From positions 1 to 64,000 of the forward strand of contig JACJYV010000001.1 in the NCBI GenBank assembly GCA_020635905.1: a stretch of 64,000 nt of DNA. The letters run 5' to 3'. Shown here one piece after another: positions 24,432 to 31,042 of the stretch; positions within the stretch are counted from its first letter, which is position 1; each line of letters starts with the position of its first letter. The position numbers and the translations under genes are program-made. Below the pieces are notes generated by a model, which was not told the origin of the DNA, searched no databases, and saw only the letters and a program-made list of their open reading frames with translations. This DNA is from Bacteroidia bacterium. Its GTDB lineage: Bacteria > Bacteroidota > Bacteroidia > J057 > JADKCL01.

Positions 24432-25484
24432 GTGAAGACATTGCCTTTCAATTCCGGGCGAAACTTTAATTTAGAATATTCCGGGAGGCGTTACGTCGCC
24501 TTTCTGGCTCCTTATGTTGCGATAGGTATTATTCTGGGCCTTTCGTTCCCGCTCTTGGCCAGCCTGCTTGAAGTGGTTCGGGTGGGAGATAACGTTTCCC
24601 TCCCCGCCTTCTTGAAAGCCTATGGCTCCATTCCTTTGGTGCTGAAAATCGCCGGCCCCATTCTCCTGGGCCTGGTGGGATTTACCCTGGGGGCCCTCAG
24701 CCTGAAACGGTACCGCGAACAGGCCGCTTATGCAGAAAAGCTCAGAATTCATTCCCGTGAACTTGAACAGCGCAACCAGGCCCTTTCCGAATTGAATGAA
24801 GCCCTGGACAGCCTCGTCTATACGGCCTCCCACGACCTGAAAACTCCCGTGGTCAACTTCAAAGGCATGATCAACATGCTGAAAATGGTCAAAGACCGCC
24901 CGAATTCGGGCGAAATGATCAACCAGATTGTCGAAAAACTGGAGATAGCTTCTGATCGTTTCATGGTCACTATCAGCGACCTGCTGGATGTGTCGCGGGT
25001 GGAAAAGCAACTGGATCAGGTAAATGAACGCCTCAATATCCAAACTGAGGTTCAAACCGTCCTGACCAACATGGAAGAGCAGGTAAGAAAAAGCCAGGCC
25101 AAAATACGGATTGAAGCGACAGATGCTCCCGGGATTCTGATTCCCCGCCAGGCCTTTCAAAGTATCCTGCAAAACCTCCTCTCCAACAGCATCAAATATG
25201 CGCACCCCGACAGGACCCCCGAAATTTTGGTCAGGTCTTTTGTCCGCGACGAACGGCTGCATATCACGGTTCAGGACAATGGACAGGGAATTGATCTCAA
25301 AGAAAACGGGGATAAACTATTTCGCATGTTTTCGCGCCTGCACGACGGTCCCGGCAGCAGCGGAGTAGGTCTCTATATTGTCAAACGTACCCTTGATAAG
25401 GCCGGGGGAACCGTCTCCGTAGAGAGTGAACCCGGCATTGGCTCGACTTTCCAACTAAGTTTTCCTAAACCCTTTATTCCATGA
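24432..25484 (+). CDS. Sensor histidine kinase (HisKA/HATPase)
   Basis: 350 residues, GTG start. Two membrane segments at about 24-45 and 68-90, then a coiled coil (92-128), a HisKA dimerisation helix with H134 in TASHDLKTP, and an HATPase domain: N-box ILQNLLSNSIKYAHP (about 252-266), G1 VQDNGQGID, F-box LFRMFSRLH, G2 SSGVGLYIVKRTL. There is almost no periplasmic loop, only about 20 residues between the two helices, so it probably senses a membrane or cytoplasmic cue. It overlaps the response regulator gene by four bases (ATGA), indicating translational coupling and a cognate pair. Confidence 0.92.
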   Translation: MKTLPFNSGRNFNLEYSGRRYVAFLAPYVAIGIILGLSFPLLASLLEVVRVGDNVSLPAFLKAYGSIPLVLKIAGPILLGLVGFTLGALSLKRYREQAAYAEKLRIHSRELEQRNQALSELNEALDSLVYTASHDLKTPVVNFKGMINMLKMVKDRPNSGEMINQIVEKLEIASDRFMVTISDLLDVSRVEKQLDQVNERLNIQTEVQTVLTNMEEQVRKSQAKIRIEATDAPGILIPRQAFQSILQNLLSNSIKYAHPDRTPEILVRSFVRDERLHITVQDNGQGIDLKENGDKLFRMFSRLHDGPGSSGVGLYIVKRTLDKAGGTVSVESEPGIGSTFQLSFPKPFIP

Positions 25485-25891
25485 CACCTCTGAAAATGGT
25501 ATTGCTCGTCGAGGACGACGACATTGTGAATTTTTATAATGAGTTTCTGCTCAAAGACAGTGGTCTGACAGAAGCCATCTCCATCGCCCGCAACGGGCGC
25601 GAGGCCCTCGATTACCTGATCAAATGTGACCAGGGGGAACCTGGCTACGTCCATCCCGACCTCATTTTCCTGGACATCAATATGCCCATCATGAACGGGT
25701 TCGAATTCATCGAAAAATACGAAGAAAGCGAACTTTCCCGCCGGGCCCGGGCGCTGGTGGTCATGCTCACCACTTCCCTCCACCAAAAGGACATCGACCG
25801 CGCCAAAGAGTACAAATCCATTTCCGAATACCTCTACAAACCCCTCATGAAAGAATCCCTGAAAGGGGTGGTGGAGAAGTATTTTGGTTGA
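25481..25891 (+). CDS. Single-domain response regulator (receiver only)
   Basis: 136 residues, all one CheY-like receiver domain. Acidic pocket E11-D12-D13, phospho-acceptor D65 in LIFLDINMP, T in VMLTTSL, and K in YLYKPL. No output domain. Of the kind often used to relay phosphate or bind partner proteins. Coupled to the histidine kinase by a four-base overlap. The partner output is unknown. Confidence 0.92.
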   Translation: MTPLKMVLLVEDDDIVNFYNEFLLKDSGLTEAISIARNGREALDYLIKCDQGEPGYVHPDLIFLDINMPIMNGFEFIEKYEESELSRRARALVVMLTTSLHQKDIDRAKEYKSISEYLYKPLMKESLKGVVEKYFG

Positions 25892-26128
25892 GGTCCGTAC
25901 AGAGGCCCACTGAAAATTTTTCTTTAGAACAGGAAAAAGCAGCCCAAATCTCCTGACATATATGTCAGATGGCGGCAAAAAATGACCGCTTATGTCTGAA
26001 ATGCTACCGCTTATAAAACGGTCCTGCATTTTCAATATCTTCTGCCTACCTTTTGGGCCAGAACCTTGTACCTGAAATTTTCAAACATTATTTTTCACCT
26101 TTAATACAAACACTTTAACCACAATATT

Positions 26129-26692
26129 ATGTCAGACGAAATAAATGAACCCCATGAAGGGGAAGAAGAGGTCGTAAATGAAGCCAAAGAAACCCTCGAC
26201 CGCCAGGCCCGATTAGCCCGTTTCGAAGGTTACCTCAACCATTTGCGCATGCAGCAATCCTTGTCCATGGGCTTTCTGGGAGGACTTGCCGCGGCTTTTG
26301 CCGGCGCCATCCTTTGGGCCATCGTCACCGTGGCCACAGGATATCAGATTGGCTACATGGCAGTTGGAGTAGGCCTGATGGTGGGCTTTGCCATCCGTTA
26401 TGCAGGCAAAGGCATAGACCCCTTGTTTGGCTACATGGGAGCGGGGCTTTCCCTTTTTGGTTGCCTCCTCGGAAATTTCTTTACCCTGGTGGGATTCGCC
26501 TCCAAAGAAGCGGGAAGTGGAATTTTTGAGACCTTCTCCCTGATTGATTACGGCCTGGTCCCCGGTGTCATGGCCGAATCTTTCGGGATTATGACCCTCC
26601 TTTTTTTCGGAATTGCCCTTTACGAGGGATATAAATTTTCCATTCAGAAGGTCACGGACGAAGGATTTGCGGCTTACCTGAAAGCAATCTGA
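26129..26692 (+). CDS. Hypothetical membrane protein with four helices
   Basis: 187 residues. An acidic N-terminus (DEINEPHEGEEEVVNEAKE) precedes four hydrophobic segments at about 47-70, 74-92, 98-122 and 135-163 with glycine-rich packing (GLAAAFAGA, GYMGAGLSLFG). The C-terminus (EGYKFSIQKVTDEGFAAYLKAI) is cytoplasmic-looking. I recognise no named family; similar small four-helix proteins occur widely in Bacteroidota. No operon partner: 237 bp upstream gap, 62 bp to the next gene. Confidence 0.65.
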   Translation: MSDEINEPHEGEEEVVNEAKETLDRQARLARFEGYLNHLRMQQSLSMGFLGGLAAAFAGAILWAIVTVATGYQIGYMAVGVGLMVGFAIRYAGKGIDPLFGYMGAGLSLFGCLLGNFFTLVGFASKEAGSGIFETFSLIDYGLVPGVMAESFGIMTLLFFGIALYEGYKFSIQKVTDEGFAAYLKAI

Positions 26693-26754
26693 GACAGGGT
26701 CCCGGAGCCAGCCAAGTTCAGGTTTTTCATAAAAAATAGTTAAATTAACCTTGT

Positions 26755-27888
26755 ATGAAAGTTAATTTAAAAAGAAGAAACTGGAATTTAAGGTTGGCTC
26801 CGGGCATTATCCTGCTCCTTTTGGCCTGTTCGAAATCGCCCGCCCAGTGCAACGGCTCCAGCCTGCTCTGCAACAAACGCTACGACCAGGTCGCCTACCT
26901 CACCACCCACAATGCCTTCAACTCCGCAGAGGACAATTTTGCCCTTCCCAACCAAACCTACAACATCGCCACCCAACTCCAGGACGGAGTCCGGGCCCTC
27001 ATGATCGACGTCTACGACGTCTCCGGGGTACCCACCTGCTACCATGGCTACGCCTGGCTGGGTTCGGCTCCCCTCCTCGATTACCTCGGCGACATCAAAA
27101 CCTTCCTCGACGACCACCCCAACGAGGTGGTGACCATCATATTTGAATGCTACGTTTCCGCCAACGCCATCGAAAGCGTGGTCAATCAGGCCGGGCTCAT
27201 GCCTTACCTGTACACCCATTCGCCCCAATCTGCCTGGCCCACCCTGCAGACCATGATCAGCGACGATACCCGCCTGGTCATTTTTTCCGACAAAAACGAC
27301 GCTTCCTCCAGCCAGGGCTGGTACCATTATGTATGGGATTATGCCGTGGAAACCCATTTTTCGGTCAGCAATGTGAATGCCTTCACCTGCGACTACAACC
27401 GCGGCAATGCCACCAACGACCTCTTCATCCTCAACCACTTTGTCACCACATCCCTCGGCACGGGCAGCACCACCGAGGCCTCCGTAGCCAATGCCAACCC
27501 CTTCTTCATCAACCGGATTTTGCAGTGCCAGCAGGAGAAAAACAAATTCCCCAACTTCCCCACCGTCGATTTCTATGAACTGGGCAATGCCCTGGATGCG
27601 GTCAACCAACTGAATGGCGTGGCCAGCGTTGCCCGGCAAAATTCCCTCCCCAACCCAAATCTCCAACTTTACCCCAATCCCGCCTGCGACCGGCTGATCC
27701 TCAGCGGGTCCTGGCTTACCACCTCCGGCCTTTCCCTCTTCAACACCCTGGGTCAGGAAGTCACCACCCGGATCAGGATATTAAACCCGACGCAAGTCGA
27801 AACAGAACTGGACATTTCAGCCCTGGAACCGGGCATTTATCTGCTCAAAGCAGCCGCAGGCAGCGGCAAATTCCTCAAGGTAAAGTAG
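26755..27888 (+). CDS. PI-PLC-like phosphodiesterase with T9SS sorting domain
   Basis: 377 residues. Signal peptide 1-31 (it also contains LLLLAC, a possible lipobox). The TIM-barrel phosphodiesterase domain covers about 36-290: catalytic H52 in YLTTHNAF, R80 and D85 in GVRALMIDVYD, second catalytic H97 in CYHGYAW, F/E130s in TIIFECY. This is the X-region of bacterial phosphatidylinositol-specific phospholipase C and related GDPD/PLC enzymes. It should cleave glycerophospho-inositol-type lipids or GPI-like anchors, or an undetermined phosphodiester. The C-terminal 75 residues are a T9SS sorting domain (LQLYPNPACDRLIL ... GIYLLKAAAGSGKFLKVK), so the enzyme should be released outside the cell. 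Two conserved cysteines (C32, C39) may form a disulfide. No partner gene. Confidence 0.88.
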   Translation: MKVNLKRRNWNLRLAPGIILLLLACSKSPAQCNGSSLLCNKRYDQVAYLTTHNAFNSAEDNFALPNQTYNIATQLQDGVRALMIDVYDVSGVPTCYHGYAWLGSAPLLDYLGDIKTFLDDHPNEVVTIIFECYVSANAIESVVNQAGLMPYLYTHSPQSAWPTLQTMISDDTRLVIFSDKNDASSSQGWYHYVWDYAVETHFSVSNVNAFTCDYNRGNATNDLFILNHFVTTSLGTGSTTEASVANANPFFINRILQCQQEKNKFPNFPTVDFYELGNALDAVNQLNGVASVARQNSLPNPNLQLYPNPACDRLILSGSWLTTSGLSLFNTLGQEVTTRIRILNPTQVETELDISALEPGIYLLKAAAGSGKFLKVK

Positions 27889-28166
27889 ATCCCCTACCTT
27901 ACTCCCCGCAACCTCACCGAGGAATAAACCCTTATTTTACCCGGTTGAATAAAGTTTTGGGCGTGCCGGCCCCGGTGTGCCACCGCCGGGCCGTCGCTCC
28001 CTTCCAGGCTCACTGTCGTTCGGCCCCTTCGGGTCTGCCCCTCCCTGCCGTCGGGGCACCTTCCAGGCAGCTCACGCAGGCTTGCAGCCTTCCTCCATTT
28101 AAATTTGCTCCCCCATCCCCGGAAAAATCCGGGGAAATACCTAAATTCCCATTCCAAACGGAAAAG
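27889..28166. other. Leader region of the calpain-DUF4157 gene
   Basis: 278 bp. The + frame is open from a TTG at 27945, but the translation there is low-complexity and cysteine/proline-scattered, and the sequence is GC-rich with short inverted repeats resembling a dispersed intergenic element (GGGCGTGCC ... CCGGGCCGTCGCTCC near 27960-28000). It is therefore taken as non-coding leader. The ATG at 28167 has AACGGAAAAG ahead of it. Confidence 0.5.
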
Positions 28167-30485
28167 ATGAAAGCCTTCACTCCATCCCCCCAGAGCACCC
28201 CTCAGGTGCAGGGCCCTGTCCACCCTGCCCCCCCTGAACATCAGGAGGCCTCATCCTTTTCCCTCTCTGACCACCCTGCCGCTGCCCTGCAGCGCAAAAT
28301 CCAGACCGCGGCCGATTCCAGCCCCGCAATATCCCGCCAAAAAAGCCTTCAGAGCCTCATCGGGCAAAGCCCCGCCATCCAGCGGGCTGCCTCCTTCCAG
28401 GCCATGGCCGACCAGCACACCAGTGCCGCGGTGGTCCAACGTCAAACCAATACCACCGGCCTGCCCGACACCCTCAAAAGCGGGGTGGAAAACCTCTCCG
28501 GCCTCTCCATGGACGACGTCAAAGTCCACTACAACTCCGGCCGCCCTCAAACATTGCAGGCCCATGCCTACGCCCAGGGCACAGATATCCACCTGGCCCC
28601 CGGCCAGGAAAAGCACCTGCCCCACGAAGCATGGCATGTGGTGCAGCAAAAACAGGGGCGGGTCCGCCCCACCACCCAACTCAAAAGCCAGGGCATCCCC
28701 CTCAACGACGACCAGGGTCTGGAGCGCGAAGCCGACCGCATGGGCAGCAAAGCCCTCCATGCCGGCCTGTCCACTCCCGTACAACGGGTGGAGGCCACGG
28801 GACAAGCTCCTGTGGTGCAGCGGGTATTGCAGGACAATCAGATTCCCGGATTGATTGGCACCATCAATACCCTTTACGGCAATGGAGTCAATAATATTCC
28901 CGATCTGGTGAGACAGGCCTGGGCCCTCGGCACTACTGCCAACGTGGAAACCATGGCTTCCGCCAGCGTAACCAGCGTCATGACCGCCTTCGGCCTCCTC
29001 GATGCCCGGGTGCAGATGGCCGCAGGCAACCACCTGGAATTGCAGGAAAGGCTAACCGATCTTAGCACCAAAATATGGGGCCGTGATGAATTTGCCCAGA
29101 AAGTAATATCCGGGCTCAAAGCCGTTGTGCTACAACCCACTGAATTGGCCGAAGCCCTTACCCAGCTACCCGACTTCCTCCCTCCGGTCGGCTGGGATGC
29201 TGCCGGACTGGCTTCTGTTCAGCAGGTCGATGCAGCCGGCCAAAAAGCCACCCTCCAGCTTGCCCAGCAGGGCTTCAATAATGAAATTGATCTTCTGAGG
29301 ATCGAAACAGCCTTCCTCAATTACCATCCTCCGGGTGGATTACTTACCTCTCCCACCCCGGCCTATGGAGCCAGGAGAGGAATTCTTACCGAAAATCTTG
29401 TTGCCTACGGCCTTCCACCAGTCGATTATTCCACTTTTCAGGGTACACAGCTGGAATTGGACGCCATGAAGCGGCTCGAAGCACAAACCAGAGAAGAAAC
29501 AAAGTTCAACTTCAAAAAAGACGATGTAGTTTTCGTAGGCAGCAAGCAGACTTATGGTACAGAATATGCCGTATCTTCCCAAAACCAAACCTACTTCATC
29601 CCGAAATCCAAAATCACCCTGGAACTGGCGCCCGTGACCGGGCCCCTGGGTGGCGGCAACGCCGTGCCCTTATTCAATGGGGGCAATCCCTCCCCCGACG
29701 ACGTCGGGCAGCAAGCCCTGGGCGACTGTTATTTGCTTGCTTCCCTGGCCAGCATCGCCAAATCCAAACCTGCCTTCCTCAAAGAAATGGTGAAAGACCT
29801 GACCAATAACGATTATGCGGTCCGCTTTTATCAAAAGAAACCAGGAGGAATGGGGTTTTTACCCAGCTACATCCCCAAATGGATCAAAATCACCCACGAA
29901 GTCCACGTGGATGGAAACGGGGACCCCATATATGCCAAAGGCAACCAGGCTCTCTGGCCAGGCCTGGTCGAAAAAGCCTTTGCCGTACTTCAGGGCAGCT
30001 ATGAAACGATTGGAAGTGGAGGCGACGCGGGCAACGCCCTCGAGATCATCATGGGCAGGCCCTCCAGATCTGAAGCCGTAGGTGGAGGCGGACAGGAAGG
30101 TGCTCTGGGTACGAACCAATACAGCCAGAAAGCAATAACCCTTTTCAAAAGAATCCAAAGTGAGCTGGGCAAAGGTAGCCTGGTGGTTTTGGGAACCTCC
30201 AATTGGGGAACTGGCGGCACGGGTCAGTCAGGGGGTGAAAATACGACCCTCAATCCCGGCATGGCCTCCACCCATGCGTACAGCATCTTTGCCACCAAAG
30301 GTGATCCCCAAAAAAACGAAAGCCTGTGGGTAACCGTACGCAACCCCTGGGGGCGCTTTGGTCGAAAATACGAAAGGCAGGGCCTCTTTATTAAGAGAAC
30401 TGTCGCCTCCGAGCAGGAAGGCGGCACCTTCGACCTCGAACTCTCCGACCTCATGCGCTTCGGAGATTCTCTCAGGTTCAATTAG
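28167..30485 (+). CDS. DUF4157 (eCIS-core) protein fused to a calpain-type cysteine protease
   Basis: 772 residues, no signal peptide. A leader at 1-95 repeats LQRKIQTAADSSPA / RQKSLQSLIGQSPA / RAASFQAMADQHT-type blocks. The eCIS-core is at about 97-200: GLPDTLKSG (98-106), a DDVKVHYNS block, HEAWH at 153-157, GLEREAD (184-190). Residues 225-490 are a helical spacer. Residues about 495-772 form a calpain (C2) protease: QQALGDCYLL with C521, STHAYSI with H703, and VRNPWG with N726, the complete C-H-N triad in the right order. No C2 or EF-hand domain is present. An injected, processive protease toxin is the straightforward inference, acting on target-cell cytoplasmic proteins; calpain-like effectors occur in other secretion systems. 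Lies 550 bp from another DUF4157 gene on the opposite strand. Confidence 0.9.
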   Translation: MKAFTPSPQSTPQVQGPVHPAPPEHQEASSFSLSDHPAAALQRKIQTAADSSPAISRQKSLQSLIGQSPAIQRAASFQAMADQHTSAAVVQRQTNTTGLPDTLKSGVENLSGLSMDDVKVHYNSGRPQTLQAHAYAQGTDIHLAPGQEKHLPHEAWHVVQQKQGRVRPTTQLKSQGIPLNDDQGLEREADRMGSKALHAGLSTPVQRVEATGQAPVVQRVLQDNQIPGLIGTINTLYGNGVNNIPDLVRQAWALGTTANVETMASASVTSVMTAFGLLDARVQMAAGNHLELQERLTDLSTKIWGRDEFAQKVISGLKAVVLQPTELAEALTQLPDFLPPVGWDAAGLASVQQVDAAGQKATLQLAQQGFNNEIDLLRIETAFLNYHPPGGLLTSPTPAYGARRGILTENLVAYGLPPVDYSTFQGTQLELDAMKRLEAQTREETKFNFKKDDVVFVGSKQTYGTEYAVSSQNQTYFIPKSKITLELAPVTGPLGGGNAVPLFNGGNPSPDDVGQQALGDCYLLASLASIAKSKPAFLKEMVKDLTNNDYAVRFYQKKPGGMGFLPSYIPKWIKITHEVHVDGNGDPIYAKGNQALWPGLVEKAFAVLQGSYETIGSGGDAGNALEIIMGRPSRSEAVGGGGQEGALGTNQYSQKAITLFKRIQSELGKGSLVVLGTSNWGTGGTGQSGGENTTLNPGMASTHAYSIFATKGDPQKNESLWVTVRNPWGRFGRKYERQGLFIKRTVASEQEGGTFDLELSDLMRFGDSLRFN

Positions 30486-30488
30486 AGA

Positions 30489-30681
30489 CGGTTTACGGTT
30501 TACGGTTACAGTTTACGGTTTGCAGTTTACAGTTTACAGTTTACAGTTTCGGGTTCAGTATTTGTCCATTCTTGTCCTTCGCAACCCATGCCTCCCCCTA
30601 CTTTGTCGTGGGGAGGCTCGAAGCTCGAAGCTCGAAGCTCGAAGCTCGAAGCTCGAAGCTCGAAGCTTGCAGCTTGCAGCT
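30489..30681. repeat. GTTTACGG and GAAGCTC repeat tracts
   Basis: About 30489-30549: degenerate TTTACGG / TTTACAG units, the reverse complement of the GTAAACTG family. About 30615-30681: at least six GAAGCTC units then two TTGCAGC units. They lie between the convergent 3' ends of the calpain-DUF4157 gene and the lipoprotein gene. Confidence 0.75.
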
Positions 30682-31042
30682 AAAAAACCACCTGATGCAC
30701 CGCCTCCTTCTGTTCCTGACCATTGAGGTGCAGTTCGGCATGGTCATTATCCAGCCAGATCAGGCTGATGTTGTGCTCACCCAGGTTCGCACCGTCGTTG
30801 TACAACTGCGTTTCGAACAGCACCCCGTCGTCATCCTCCCCCGCCTTCTGGCTCCTGACTTCCAGGGGATGCGGCCCAAAGCCAAAGGCTTCGCCGTAAT
30901 AGACCATGACCTTATTTCCGCTTTCGGAAGTATAGGTCTGGAAAAGCTTTTTATCCATTTCTTGCGTGCATGCGGCCAGCCCCAGCAGGGAGGCAGCCAT
31001 GATCAACAACCAAATCCGTCTTAAAACCAGTCTCAGGATCAT
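30680..31042 (-). CDS. Small lipoprotein coupled to a DUF4157 gene, candidate immunity protein
   Basis: 120 residues. Signal with a lipobox-like LAAC (MILRLVLRRIWLLIMAASLLGLAAC) and a mature part of about 95 residues, TQEMDKKLF..., rich in acidic residues and beta strands (KVMVYYGEAFGFG; LFETQLYNDGANLGEHNISLIWLDNDHAEL). No recognised family. Its ATG overlaps the stop of the 31039-33816 gene by four bases (ATGA), so translation is coupled. Small envelope lipoproteins coupled to peptidoglycan-directed toxins are often immunity proteins, and the neighbour has an M15-like peptidase domain. That role is inference only. Confidence 0.65.
   Translation of the reverse strand: MILRLVLRRIWLLIMAASLLGLAACTQEMDKKLFQTYTSESGNKVMVYYGEAFGFGPHPLEVRSQKAGEDDDGVLFETQLYNDGANLGEHNISLIWLDNDHAELHLNGQEQKEAVHQVVF

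Noticed and set aside
26788..27666. A 292-codon minus-strand frame opposite the PI-PLC-like gene
   Set aside because: Glycine/valine-rich antisense translation without motifs; the sense frame has both catalytic histidines.
27945..28166. N-terminal extension of the calpain-DUF4157 gene from a TTG
   Set aside because: GC-rich leader with cysteine- and proline-scattered translation and no similarity to the other leaders; the ATG at 28167 fits the cassette family.
30615..30681. GAAGCTC tract as a CRISPR array or coding repeat
   Set aside because: Unit length of seven bases without spacers; it lies between two gene ends in every frame.
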